This document shows, piece by piece, positions 33,781-46,312 of a stretch of 64,000 nucleotides of DNA (its first letter is position 1; every line of letters begins with the position of its first letter). Both the position numbers and the translations under genes were made by a program. The notes under the pieces are model-generated. The model saw only the letters and a list, made by a program, of their open reading frames with translations, did no database searches and had not been told where the DNA came from. The stretch comes from Monoplex corrugatus (Eukaryota > Mollusca > Gastropoda > Littorinimorpha > Ranellidae): the NCBI GenBank assembly GCA_030674185.1, contig JAPXFY010000026.1:44199632-44263631 (forward strand), read 5' to 3'.

Positions 33781-36700
33781 ACAGTTGCTATTTTGAAAAT
33801 ATCTTTGTTGGGATTCAGACAGTTACTACTTTGAAGATATCTTTGTTAGGATTCAGACAGTTACTACTTTGAAGATATCTTTGTTGGGATTCAGACAGTT
33901 ACTACTTTGAAGATACCTTTGTTGGGATTCAGACATTTACTACTTTGAAGATATCTTTGTTAGGATTCAGACAGTTACTACTTTGAAGATACCTTTGTTG
34001 GGATTCAGACAGTTACTACTTTGAAGATATCTTTGTTAGGATTCAGACAGTTACTACTTTGAAGATACCTTTGTTGGGATTCAGACAGTTACTACTTTGA
34101 AGATACCTTTGTTGGGATTCAGACATTTACTACTTTGAAGATATCTTTGTTGGGATTCAGACAGTTACTACTTTGAAGATACCTTTGTTGGGATTCAGAC
34201 AGTTACTACTTTGAAGATATCTTTGTTGGGATTCAGACAGTTACTATTTTGAAGATATCTTTGTTGGGATTCAGACATTTACTATTTTGAAGATATCTTT
34301 GTTGGGATTCAGACAGTTACTACTTTGAAGATATCTTTGTTGGGATTCAGACAGTTACTATTTTGAACATATCTTTGTTAGGATTCAGACAGTTATTACT
34401 TTGAAGATATCTTTGTTGGGATTCAGACAGTTACTATTTTGAACATATCTTTGTTAGGATTCAGACAGTTACTACTTTGAAGATATCTTTGTTGGGATTC
34501 AGACAGTTACTACTTTGAAGATATCTTTGTTGGGATTCAGACAGTTACTACTTTGAACATATCTTTGTTGGGATTCAGACAGTTACTACTTTGAAGATAT
34601 CTTTGTTGGGATTCAGACAGTTACTACTTTGAACATATCTTTGTTGGGATTCAGACAGTTACTACTTTGAAGATATCATTGTTGGGATTCAGACAGTTAC
34701 TACTTGGAAGATATCTTTGTTAGGATTCAGACATTTACTACTTCGAAGATACCTTTGTTGGGATTCAGACAGTTACTACTTTGAAGATATCTTTGTTGGG
34801 ATTCAGACTGTTACTACTTGGAAGATACCTTTGTTAGGATTCAGACATTTACTACTTCGAAGATATCTTTGTTGGGATTCAGACAGTTACTACTTTGAAC
34901 ATACCTTTGTTGGGATTCAGACAGTTACTACTTGGAAGATATCTTTGTTAGGATTCAGACAGTTACTACTTCGAAGATATCTTTGTTGGGATTCAGACAT
35001 TTACTACTTTGAAGATACCTTTGTTGGGATTCAAACAGTTACTACTTGGAAGATATCTTTGTTGGGATTCAGACAATTACTACTTTGAAGATATCTTTGT
35101 TGGGATTAAGACAGTTACTACTTTGAAGATATCTTTGTTAGGATTCAGACATTTACTACTTCGAAGATACCTTTGTTGGGATTCGGACATTTACTACTTT
35201 GAAGATACCTTTGTTGGGATTCAGACATTTACTACTTTGAAGATATCTTTGTTGGGATTCAGACAGTTACTATCTTGAAGATATCTTTGTTGGGATTCAG
35301 ACATTTACTACTTCGAAGATATCATTGTTAGGATTCAGACAGTTATTACTTTGAAGATATCTCTGTTAGGATTCAGACATTTACTATTTTGAAGATATCT
35401 TTGTTGGGATTCAGACAGTTACTACTTTGAAGATACCTTTGTTAGGATTCAGACAGTTACTATTTTGAAGATATCTTTGTTAGGATTCAGACAGTTACTA
35501 CTTTGAAGATATCTTTGTTGGGATTCAGACAGTTACTACTTTGAAGATATCTTTGTTAGGATTCAGACAGTTACTATTTTGAAGATATCTTTGTTGGGAT
35601 TCAGACATTTACTACTTGGAAGATATCTTTGTTAGGATTCAGACAGTTACTACTTTGAAGATACCTTTGTTAGGATTCAGACAGTTACTATTTTGAAGAT
35701 ACCTTTGTTGGGATTCAGACAGTTACTACTTGGAAGATATCTTTGTTGTAATTCAGACAGTTACTACTTCAAAGATATCTTTGTTGGGATTCAGACAGTT
35801 ACTACCTCGAAGATATCTTTGTTGGGATTCAGACAGTTACTATTTTGAACATACCTTTGTTGGGATTCAGACAGTTACTACTTGGAAGATATCTTTGTTG
35901 GGATTCAGACAGTTACTACTTTGAAGATATCTTTGTTGGGATTCAGACAGTTACTATTTTGAACATACCTTTGTTGTGATTCAGACAGTTACTATTTTGA
36001 AGATATCTTTGTTGGGAATCAGACTGTTACTACTTTGAAGATATCTTTGTTGGGATTCAGACAGTTACTACTTTGAAGATATCTTTGTTGGGATTCAGAC
36101 AGTTACTACTTTGAACATATCTTTGTTGGGATTCAGACATTTACTACTTTGAAGATATCTTTGTTGGGATTCAGACAGTTACTACTTTGAAGATATCTTT
36201 GTTGGGATTCAGACATTTACTACTTTGAAGATATCTTTGTTGGGATTCAGACAGTTACTACTTCGAAGATATCTTTGTTGGGATTCAGACAGTTACTACT
36301 TGGAAGATATCTTTGTTGGGATTCAGACTGTTACTACTTTGAAGATATCTTTGTTGGGATTCAGACATTTACTACTTTGAAGATATATTTGTTGGGATTC
36401 AGACTGTTACTACTTTGAAGATATCTTTGTTGAGATTCAGACATTTACTACTTGGAAGATATCTTTGTTTTGATTCAGACAGTTACTGCTTTGAAGATAT
36501 CTTTGTTGGGATTCAGACAGTTACTACTTGGAAGATATCTTTGTTGGGATTCAGACATTTACTACTTGGAAGATATCTTTGTTGGGATTCAGACAGTTAC
36601 TACTTGGAAGATATCTTTGTTGGGATTCAGACAGTTACTACTTTGAAGATATCTTTGTTGGGATTCAGACAGTTACTACTTTGAAGATATCTTTGTTAGG

Positions 36701-37006
36701 ATTCAGACATTTACTACTTTGAAGATATCTTTGTTGGGATTCAGACAGTTATTACTTTGAAGATATCTTTGTTGGGATTCAGACAGTTACTACTTTGAAG
36801 ATACCTTTGTTAGGATTCAGACATTTACTACTTCGAAGATCTCTTTGTTAGGATTCAGACATTTATTACTTTGAAGATACCTTTGTTGGGATTCAGACAT
36901 TTATTACCTCGAAGATATCTTTGTTAGGATTCAGACATTTATTACTTTGAAGATACCTTTGTTGGGATTCAGACTATTACTTCTTCGAAGATACCTTTGT
37001 TGGGAT
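33781..37006 (+). repeat. 38-bp minisatellite, about 85 units
   Basis: Unit: GAAGATATCTTTGTTGGGAT, TCAGACAGTTACTACTTT. Each unit carries the palindrome AAGATATCTT. Recurrent variants (GATACC, TTAGG, CATTTAC, GAACAT) are mixed along the array. Short frames found in it reflect the repeat and are not genes. Confidence 0.95.
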
Positions 37007-37049
37007 TCCAGATCTACTTGGTAGACGTTTTTTAAAAGTACAATTCTAT

Positions 37050-37726
37050 GACTAACCAGAACTAGACATTTTGGAGAAGTACAATCCTATGACTAACCAG
37101 AACTGGACATTTTGGAGAAGTACAATTCTATAACTAACCAGAACTGGACATTTTGGAGAAGTACAATCCTATGACTAACCAGAACTGGACATTTTGGAGA
37201 AGTACAATTCTATAACTAACCAAAACTGGACATTTTGGAGAAGTACAATTCTATAACTAACCAAAACTGGACATTTTGGAGAAGTACAATTCTATAACTA
37301 ACCAGAACTGGACATTTTGGAGAAGTACAATTCTATAACTAACCAGAACTGGACATTTTGGAGAAGTACAATTCTATAACTAACCAGAAATAGACATTTT
37401 GGAGAAGTACAATCCTATGACTAACCAGAAATAGACATTTTGGAGAAGTACAATCTTATGACTAACCAGAACTAGACATCTTGGAGAAGTACAATACTAT
37501 AACTAACCAGAAATAGACATTTTGGAGAAGTACAATCTTATGACTAACCAGAACTAGACATTTTGGAGAAGTACAATACTATAACTAACCAGAAATAGAC
37601 ATTTTGGAGAAGTACAATCCTATGACTAACCAGAAATAGACATTTTGGAGAAGTACAATTCTATAACTAACCAGAAATAGACATTTTGGAGAAGTACAAT
37701 CCTATGACTGACCAGAACTGGAAATA
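37050..37726 (+). repeat. 41-bp minisatellite, about 16 units
   Basis: Unit: GACATTTTGGAGAAGTACAA, TTCTATAACTAACCAGAACT, G. It starts 45 bp after the 38-bp array; no similarity between the two units is visible. Confidence 0.95.
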
Positions 37727-38089
37727 CATAAAAGTTGATTGTATTCAGTGCCCTCCGCACCCTGGCTACCCCCCCCCCCTCTCTCCCCGCCTCCGAACAG
37801 TTGTATACAGATACATGATTAGAAGAGGTTTTCCCAACGCCCTATTCACTGTGAATTATTAACCCACCTATAAAACCGCAAGTCGTTTTTGAAAGAACAG
37901 TACAGAATGTAGAAAAAGACGCGGTAATCACGTGAGCAACCGTCAGACTTCCGGTATTATTGTTAGTTATTGTTATTTTTGTTTGAAGACCAGCCGACTG
38001 CATAGAGACATATCAGGACTATAACCGTTTCAAAACGTATACCATACTTCAACAGGAAAAAAAACGGAAAAGAAAATTAAGCGCACATA

Positions 38090-38500
38090 ATCTAAGGCGC
38101 ATCCCATGGCGTTGACCACTCCGTCCAGTTTATCGCACAGGGGATTTAAAAAAAATATACCTGAATCCAAATTTAAACATAACTAAGGACAATGAAACAT
38201 ATTTGAAAACATGCCGAAATTACCTAAAATTGTTTCCGCTTATCTCATTTCCCTAGAGCCAAAAATGCACTTGATACACTTACCCAATTATCCATCCTAA
38301 GAGAAAGCACGTAAGACTTTGTCAAACACATACAGGTGAATGGACCAGCAAGACAGAAAATGGTAGGAAGAAATGACAGAAAGCAAAGGAGCAAGGCAAA
38401 AACAAAGAGAGTGATAGAAAAGAGGAAATTTCTAGCACAGAATTTCCAAAAGGTGGGAATACTATTTACACTGAAAGAGCCCTCGGCATCTTCACGGGAG
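38090..38500 (-). repeat. R5 dispersed repeat, copy 2
   Basis: Reverse complement of the 15900 copy: GAATGGACCAGCAAGACAGA, GGAAGAAATGACAGAAAGCA, CACAGGGGATTTAAAAAAAA. It abuts SINE3 on its right. Confidence 0.65.
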
Positions 38501-38805
38501 AAGACTTCCAGTAGAAAGGTCCAGGGTTCTATCCGCCCAGACACCTTTGACAAGCGGAGGAGATTATTCCCATCTCCCACCTCAACATGGCAGACCTGCT
38601 AGTGACTAAATCACCTCCCTGTATGCAGAATACCAAATATGCACGTTAAAGATCTCCTGTAAGTCATATCAGCGACTGGCCTATGGATGGAAACATGAAA
38701 ACGCCCATCATTCACAGCCCCCCCCCTTCCTCCCGAAAAGGCAGACTGCACAACAACAACATAAGGGAGAGTGGTCAGCCCACCTAACAGCTTGAGCTCC
38801 CTGTT
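38500..38805 (+). mobile_element. SINE3 copy
   Basis: Box B-like GGGTTCTATCC (about 38523), body ATATGCACGTTAAAGATCTC, then GGCAGACTGCACAACAACAA and GCCCACCTAACAGCTTGAGC. The 5' edge merges with the R5 repeat. Confidence 0.6.
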
Positions 38806-38810
38806 TTTTT

Positions 38811-38990
38811 TTAACCCTTTGACTTCCGCACCCTATCCATCAACTGCAAAAAGTTAACTTTTTTGACTGCCTCATCCTGCGGGAAGCTGATGGATAGGGT
38901 GAGGGAGTCAAAGGGTTATGTTTTTGCTTCGCTATCATGGTTGACGATGCAGGATGCTGGTGGACAGGGTTGCGAGAGTCAAAGGGTTAA
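38811..38990 (-). mobile_element. TTAA palindromic element, copy 2
   Basis: TTAACCCTTTGACTTCCGC at the left and GAGTCAAAGGGTTAA at the right. The spacer GCTTCGCTATCATGGTTGAC lies on the right, giving orientation opposite to copies 3 and 6. Confidence 0.8.
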
Positions 38991-39007
38991 GTCTGATTCC
39001 GTGTAAC

Positions 39008-39108
39008 GATGATGATGACGACGACGACGATGATGATGACGACGACGACGACGACGACGATGATGATGATGACGACGACGACGACGACGACGATGATGAG
39101 ATGACGAC

Positions 39109-39180
<72 letters not shown>
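39008..39180. repeat. GAT/GAC microsatellite
   Basis: Alternating blocks of GAC and GAT triplets, then pure GAT, giving poly-Asp and poly-Met frames. No LINE-A body precedes it; a TTAA palindromic element ends 18 bp upstream. Confidence 0.9.
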
Positions 39181-39429
39181 TGAAGAAGAAGAATTAATCC
39201 GCCTCGAAAATCGTCATTCGTTTAAAACAGATTGGTCTGGAATGTTCGTTTAAACAGACATCACACACGTATCGCCGCCATCCATCTATGGCTTTGGAAT
39301 CTCGTTGGCTTTTGCTTTTCACAAATCTGCAACAATCATCACTTACGAGACGCAGTAAAAACATTTTTACCAGAGTGGCCTGGTGACCCTTCATTTGCGT
39401 ATGACTTCAGATCCCACTCTCTGCTCCAT

Positions 39430-39499
<70 letters not shown>

Positions 39500-39549
39500 T
39501 ATATATATACATGTATGTATATAAACATATTTACATATGTATATATATG

Positions 39550-39581
<32 letters not shown>

Positions 39582-39661
39582 CATGTGTGTGTGTGTGTAT
39601 GTTGTGTGTGTGTGTATGTGTGTGTGTGTATGTGTGTGTGGTGTGTGTGTGTGTGCGTGCG

Positions 39662-39700
<39 letters not shown>

Positions 39701-40035
39701 GCAGATAAACCAAAAAACAAGACAACAAACTAGAAAGTTGAGCCCGATACTTCGGCCTGTGGCTTTCCTCGTGGGACTGTTTTTCAGGAATCACAGAGAG
39801 AGAGAGAGAGAGAGAGACAGATACATCTATATATATATATATATGTACATATGTAATATATATATATAATATATAATATATATATATATATTATTTGTGT
39901 TATGCGTGTGTGTATATCTATATGTAATATATATAATATACATATTATACATATACATTATATACATATATGTGTGTGTATGTATATATGTATGTATGTA
40001 TGTATGTATACATGTATGTATGTATGTTATGTACG
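39430..40035. repeat. TA, GA, GT and ATGT microsatellite cluster
   Basis: TA (39430-39465), GA (39468-39496), TA (39540-39580), GT (39585-39700), GA (39796-39818), TA (39828-39890) and ATGT (39975-40030) runs. Confidence 0.9.
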
Positions 40036-40385
40036 TATGATGAGCACCAAACGGAAATGAGCAGTTAATCTTGTGAATAGATGTGTTCGTCTGCAAGTCA
40101 GTGGCTGTTCTATGCTTAAGAAAAAGAGCAAAACAAAATTCTCAATTATTAGATCCTTGCTTCTTCTAGGTTAATCCACTCAGGAAACGATAGCTCTGAG
40201 GTTGATTACCATTTTCAGCCTGCACTCTTTCGTGCAGGAGAAGAAAATGCAAGTCGCATTAAAATTAGCTGTTGTAGCTGCCGGGACAGATTCGAAAGGA
40301 CTCGTCTTACAGCTGCAACCCTGTCGTGCAATCGGCTCAGTGGCATTATTTTTCACTCCTATGATCGAGGGATTCGGAGGAGGTT

Positions 40386-40404
40386 GCCCCCACCCCCACC
40401 CCCA

Positions 40405-40447
<43 letters not shown>
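40386..40447. repeat. CCCCCA and CT microsatellites
   Basis: Three CCCCCA units followed by about 18 CT units. Confidence 0.88.
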
Positions 40448-40448
<1 letters not shown>

Positions 40449-40549
40449 GGCATGTGGCATGCAGGCCCACCAGCATGGGGGCATACCCTGGTACCCACGA
40501 ACCAGACCCCCAGCTATCGGTTAATAGCACCAACTCCTCGTGGTCATCT

Positions 40550-40700
40550 CGGGAGAGACCAAGGCTAAGGGAAGTAAACCCTGACAGAAAATCACCACTG
40601 CCTTATGGGCGTGTCGGGAGAGACCACAGATATCCTATATGATGTCTGTGGGAGAGTCTAAGGTCAAGGGAGTAAACCCAGACAGAAAATTACCCGCGAC
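40550..40700 (+). repeat. Imperfect tandem duplication
   Basis: CTAAGGGAAGTAAACCCTGA, CAGAAAATCACCACTGCCTT at about 40564 recurs as CAAGGGAGTAAACCCAGACA, GAAAATTACCCGCGACTGCC at about 40664. It may be a remnant of a LINE 5' region. Confidence 0.6.
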
Positions 40701-40786
40701 TGCCTTGTGGGTAGTCGTGAGAACGACAAAGCCTAGCGGAGAGTCTGTACAAAAGCTGATGTAAAGCAAAGGGAAAACCACCATCA

Positions 40787-41423
40787 TATTCATCATCAGA
40801 TGCCCTGCCGTATGGCGTTGGCGATCATGGATTTCCATCTGTCTCTATCTCTCGTTGCCCCAAGCATCTCCCCCACCCTCCTCGTCCCCAGCCACTCTGC
40901 AAGTCCGTCCAGCATTTTCTCCCTGGGTCTACCTGGTGCTCTCTTTCCCTCCAGCTTTCCCGTTGTGACCAGATGCTCCAAATCCCCCTTCCTCATAAAA
41001 TAGCCTATAAATGTTGCCTGTCTTTTCCTAATCTTCCTTATGAATGATCTACTTGTTTCTGCCTCCATCAAGACTGTCTCGTTTGTTTTCTTTGCTGTCC
41101 ATGGAATTCTCAACATTCTTCTTAGAAACCACATCTCGGCTGCCTCAATCTTGTTCTGGCTTTGCTTGTTGACTGTCCACGCCTCACATCCGTACAACAG
41201 TATTGGTTGTTGGTAAGAATGCTTGTCACCTTCTTGAATGCTGTTTTGGCTTGGCCGATTCTGCCGGCTATTTCTGATGTGCATCTGCCGTCTGATGAAA
41301 TGATCGTTCCCAGGTATTTAAATTTATCAACCTGTGTCAGGTTGTGCCATTTGCTGTTATTTTGTATGAGGGGATTTCATGCTTTTTACTGATCACCATG
41401 ACTTCAGTCTTCCTGCTGTTTAT
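40787..41423 (-). mobile_element. LINE-A fragment, minus strand
   Basis: The frame 41284-40796 reads SRQNRPSQNSIQEGDKH then ILLYGCEAWTVNKQS to NAIRQGI. A short deletion removes the KRVLECYIEP part. It belongs to the LGTRRVGEMLGATRD subfamily. Confidence 0.8.
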
Positions 41424-41439
41424 CATATTATCCCAAATA

Positions 41440-42080
<641 letters not shown>

Positions 42081-42106
42081 GAATTATGCAATGTGACAAT
42101 TTCCGC

Positions 42107-42248
42107 TTCAGTTTTCTCAGTACAATATCTCCGTGTTTGGAATAAAGTACACATGCACCACTTCACAAATGCCATACGATAGAAAAGAATTCAAAGTGAT
42201 CATAGCATACGCACGTAAATCAAATGCGGTGGTAAGGTCTTGAGGTTC
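42107..42248 (-). mobile_element. SINE2 3' fragment, diverged
   Basis: CTTCAGTTTTCTCAGTACAA, then TGTTTGGAATAAAGTACACA and GTAAGGTCTTGAGGTTCTGC follow the SINE2 order with many changes. Confidence 0.55.
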
Positions 42249-42314
42249 TGCAGAAATGATAGGTTGTATGTACTATTTTTGTGCTTGTTTCGATCTGTTA
42301 ATGTTATTGTTATC

Positions 42315-42785
42315 ATTCTTACCAACAAATGCCTATCAATTAACATCAGAAAGAGAGTTCTTGAATGTTATATACAACCGATAATGTTATACGGTTGTGA
42401 GGCATGGACAGTCAACAAGCAAAGCCAGAACAAGATTGAGGCAGCCGAGATGTGGTTTCAAAGAAGAATGTTGAAAGTTCCATGGACAGCAAAGAAAACA
42501 AACGAGATAGTATTGATGGAGGCAGACACAAGAAAATCATTCATAAGCAAGATTAAGAAAAGACAGGCAACATTTTTAGGCCATTTTATGAAGAAAGGGG
42601 AATTGGAGCATCTGGTCACAACGGGGAAGCTGGAGGGAAAGAGAGCACCAGGTAGACCCAGAGAAAAAATGTTAGACGGGCTTACAGAGTGGCTGAAGGC
42701 AGAGAAAGTGGAAGATGTGCTTAAGGCAACAAGGGACTGATGCATATGGAGGGCCATGATTGCCAACGCCATGTGGCAAGGCACT

Positions 42786-42830
<45 letters not shown>

Positions 42831-42852
42831 GATGATGATGATGATGATGATA
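42315..42852 (+). mobile_element. LINE-A fragment with expanded GAT tail
   Basis: The frame 42240-42740 is open through RKRVLECYIQPIMLYGCEAW to VEDVLKATRD; the final stop is early. The tail (42786-42852) is a pure GAT tract with one interruption. Confidence 0.85.
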
Positions 42853-43146
42853 GTTATTATTGTTCAAAGCCCAGCCGACTGCGTAGAGCCATATCAGAGC
42901 TATCGATCTATTATTAAAACAAAGTTCAAATAGTGCGTCTGAAGTGTGACATAGTCTTTAAGAATAAAAAATTCAAACTTTTCGTGCAGGGCTGACATGT
43001 TATGGACAGTGCCATGTTCCTGAAAGTTTGCCGAGAAGGACAAGGGGGGTGTGGAGCATGGGTGGGGGAAGGGTCTGGAATCAGTCCAGCAGGTTACAGG
43101 TGGTCGGATACGTGTCATATACACACAACGGGTGAAATGTTGCCTT

Positions 43147-43337
43147 GACTCTTTGACTCCCGCACCCTGTCCACCAGCATCCTGCAATGTCAACCACGCC
43201 AGCAAAGCAAAAACTTTAACCCTTTGACTTCCTCACCCTATCCGCCAGATTCCTGCAGGAAGCTGGTGGATAGGGTGAGAGAGTCAAAGGGTTAAGTTTT
43301 TGCAGTTTTAGGATATAGTGCGGGAGTCTAAGGGTTA
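43147..43337 (+). mobile_element. TTAA palindromic element, copy 3
   Basis: Outer left arm CTTTGACTCCCGCACCCTGT; inner palindrome 43218-43293 with TTAA on both sides; outer right arm ends CTAAGGGTTAG. Outer TTAA is decayed at the left. Confidence 0.75.
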
Positions 43338-43484
43338 GTTAAAGTAAGGTAATAGCGAGCACGCACTAAGCAACAGTTGATGCAAAATGCTAAGAAGAAT
43401 CGATAAGTCGCACCAACGTGACAAAAGTGTTCTTACAGCTGACTTACTGTTTGTGATCAGGTAGATTATTCAGGATACTGGATT

Positions 43485-43785
43485 TTTTTCGGGGTTCGCA
43501 CTCCACCAAAACCCTCCAGTAACTAAGTATCAGGCAGACTCCTTGAGCCTGCGTATAACCATATGCGCTGGTAAGATGTTGGAATTGGGAAGGAGATAGG
43601 GTGTGTGGGAGGCGGGAAATGGGATCTAAGAAGCACTAAGCTGACACCAGCACAATGATTTGAGCGTAAAGACAGACAGCAAGCAAATCAGTTTGTATGT
43701 TGCTGGCAGGGATTGAACTTGAGATACCAGATCCTGAGTCCATGGGTCTGTCAACAGAGCCTGCCAGCCTGCTTGAAAATAATGA
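43485..43785 (-). mobile_element. SINE4 copy, minus strand
   Basis: CCATATGCGCTGGTAAGATG, AGCTGACACCAGCACAATGA and ATTGAACTTGAGATACCAGA run in reverse SINE4 order with the head at about 43720-43780. Confidence 0.6.
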
Positions 43786-43814
43786 ATAAGAAAAAGCCCC
43801 CGTTATTCTGAACG

Positions 43815-44034
43815 TTAACCCTTTTGACTTCCACATCCTATCTCCTTTGACTTCCACATCCTGTTCACCAACTGCAAAACCTTAACCCTGTGACTCCCTC
43901 ATCCCATCCACCAGCTTCCTGCCACAGAAAGCTGGTTGATAGGGTGAGGAAGTCAAAGGATTAAGTTTTTATTTTGCTAGCGTGGTTTGTAATGCAGGAT
44001 GCTGGTGGACAGGATGCGGGAGTAAAAGAGTTAA
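43815..44034 (-). mobile_element. TTAA palindromic element, copy 4
   Basis: TTAACCCTTTTGACTTCCAC to GGGAGTAAAAGAGTTAA. The left arm contains a second partial copy of CCTTTGACTTCCACATCCT (43845). It is 480 bp from copy 3 and in opposite orientation. Confidence 0.75.
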
Positions 44035-44233
44035 ACGTTTAACTGAACGCCGGTCTATTAACAATGGAGATAAACTTGTTGAAAACTTTCACGTTTCTTG
44101 ATGTTAGTGACGCAAAGGATAGATAAGTTCCACTCAGGTCCCTATGAATTCACCTTTTCTGTTATGTGACTGGATCTTAGATCTAACCACACCTCAGGCC
44201 TAACTGAAACGAGAAGTTTCATTTGGGAGGCTC

Positions 44234-44589
44234 ATCATCATCATCATCAGATGCCCTGCCGTATGGCGTTGGCGATCATGGATTTCCATCTGTCTCTATC
44301 TCTCGTTGCCCCAAGCATCTCCCCCACCCTCCTCGTCCCCAGCCACTCTGCAAGTCCGTCCAGCATTTTCTCCCTGGGTCTACTGGTGCTCTCTTTCCCT
44401 CCAGCTTTCCCGTTGTGACCAGGTGCTCCAAATCCCCCTTCCTCATAAAATGGCCTATAAATGTTGCCTGTCTTTTCCTTATCTTCCTTATGAGTGATCG
44501 ACTTGTGTCTGCCTCCATCAAGACTGTCTCGTTTGTTTTCTTTGCTGTCCATGGAACTCTCAACATTCTTCTTAGAAACCACATCTCGG
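44234..44589 (-). mobile_element. LINE-A fragment, minus strand
   Basis: Minus-strand frame from MWFLRRMLRVPWTAK to NAIRQGI with one indel near 44383. It is very close to the copy at 40787 over the last 300 bp, so the two are likely of recent common origin. Confidence 0.8.
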
Positions 44590-44647
44590 TTTGGGAGACT
44601 GGGACCCCATATCTGAGTGTCACTCACACCACAGATGTCTTTCATAC

Positions 44648-45102
44648 TTTTTTTTCGTCCCATCTTCTACGCCACCCTAATGGCCGCAGAAACTGGCACA
44701 GTTTTTATAATGCGATAATGATGATGTCGATGAGGATGATAATCAGCATGCATGCTATGGAGTTCCATCTAGGATTGAGACTGCGTGACAGGGCTGTACA
44801 TGTACTCTAAGCTTACTATCAAAATATGTCCTGGCGTCAATCAGGTCCGAGAGATACAGACACCTGCGGTGCTGGTCGGAAGATTTGAGCAACACCCTCA
44901 ATGACGCATCCGTGAAGTGGATGAGACTCGACTGTGTGGTCCCAGTCTTCTCAATGAGCCCATAGCACGCCCGACTCTGGGTAGGAGCCGGTTAGAGCTG
45001 AAAAATCCCGCAATGATTTGTGAAAGGACTGATGGGGATTCGAACCCACAACCTTCCAGTCGGTAGTTCGTTGAGTTAACCACCACACCACGGCCACTGG
45101 TC
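44648..45102 (-). mobile_element. SINE1, minus strand, 13-bp target duplication
   Basis: Flanked by ATGTCTTTCATAC at 44635-44647 and 45103-45115. The head is at 45040-45102 and a T run (44648-44655) marks the 3' side. This copy fixes the length of a non-full-length SINE1 at 455 bp. Confidence 0.88.
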
Positions 45103-45115
45103 ATGTCTTTCATAC

Positions 45116-45670
45116 ATGGTTGGATTGGCAGGCATGCACTCTGCCTCCACTCCATCCAACGTTTGTCTTATAAGGCCATGCCACACAGTATGATTCAGTC
45201 ATTCGAATCGACAAGGTGACATTATTTTTCTTCACCTGCTTACAGTCTGACTTAAGTCATGTGAACTGATCATATGACAACGATAAGACTGCTTTACCAG
45301 CTGTTTTGTGCAGGCTCGAACAGTCCCTGCTGGCAGCTTTGGACGGAGCGTCTATGGAATCGTCCGAGCGTAATGAACAACACACTCATGAACGAATTCC
45401 AAATTTCGGTTCCAAATCCACTTCTTCCAATTCCGCACTCTCCCCCGTCCAATCTCGATTCAACAGCCTGCCTGGCACAAATAGAACAAGGTTTCTCATC
45501 CGCAGTCAGACTATTCCCATTCCGACTTGGGATTCCTCCCTCAACGGTTCGTGGCAGCTGCTGCCTCTGTGAGATGTTTCCCAAAGCGGCTTGTGACGGG
45601 GCCGCGAGCGGCTAACGAGTTTAAACAGGCCTTTGATTTGCCCGCCGAGTCTTGATTGCATCTGGCCACA
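45116..45670. other. Unique sequence, no supported gene
   Basis: A plus-strand frame (45274-45615) and a second in another frame exist, but neither shows a domain and both overlap equally long minus-strand frames. A G tract follows at 45676-45700. Confidence 0.35.
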
Positions 45671-45899
45671 GCGGGGCGGGGGGGGGGGGGGGGGGGGGGG
45701 AGGAGGGAGAGAGGAAGAAAGGGAGAAATGGGGAGAATGGGGTTGGGGTGGCTTTACATGGGAGGGGACCTGACCAAGATGCGACTATCCCCATTCCTGT
45801 CACAACTTCTTCCACGCCCAAAGCACGCGCTCTGGATTTCAGAGGCTCTGTCGGGGTTGTCGTGGCTGTAAAGTTTTACTTCAACAAAACAAGGAACTC

Positions 45900-46155
45900 G
45901 GCTAAATCACACCAACTTTTCAGAAAAAAAAAAAGGAGAAAAAGATGACCAAAAAAAAACAAACAAAAAAACGGAAAGAAGAAGAAGAAAAAAAAAAAGC
46001 GGAAAAGAAAAGAAAAAAGGAAAAAAGAAAAGAAGAAGAACAGTATAAGAAAGAAAATGGAAAGGGTGAAAAGTCCATTGAAGAAGAAATGAACAGGAAG
46101 GCCGAAAGATTTGATAAAACGAAAGAAAAACATTAGCCTTTTTTTTTTTTTTTTC
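45900..46155. repeat. A/G-rich low-complexity stretch
   Basis: AAAG/GAA repeats; Lys/Glu-rich and Phe-rich frames here are artefacts. Confidence 0.8.
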
Positions 46156-46229
46156 TTCACGAAACAACATTCAGCTAGCATAGAAGCAGATCCAAAGCAC
46201 AAAAACCGTAACCTCAGAACACTCCAAAG

Positions 46230-46312
46230 ATAAATTTGCGCTGAACCTTGTCAAACTTTTGCCAAAAAGTTGAAACATAAATTTGCGCTGAACCTTGTCA
46301 AACTTTTGCCAA
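46230..46312 (+). repeat. 46-bp direct duplication
   Basis: AAATTTGCGCTGAACCTTGT, CAAACTTTTGCCAAA occurs twice in tandem. Unique sequence without a gene follows to about 46900. Confidence 0.8.

Noticed and set aside
34717..36722. Several frames of 60-120 residues with a repeated WDSDxYYF-like pattern
   Set aside because: They follow the 38-bp unit, which shifts frame every unit; there is no start or splice support, and many units contain stops in other phases.
30285..37726. CRISPR-like regular arrays
   Set aside because: Units are directly tandem without unique spacers, in a eukaryotic setting.
45274..45615. Possible exon encoding 113 residues
   Set aside because: No domain or homology recognised, and similar frames exist in two other phases of the same stretch.
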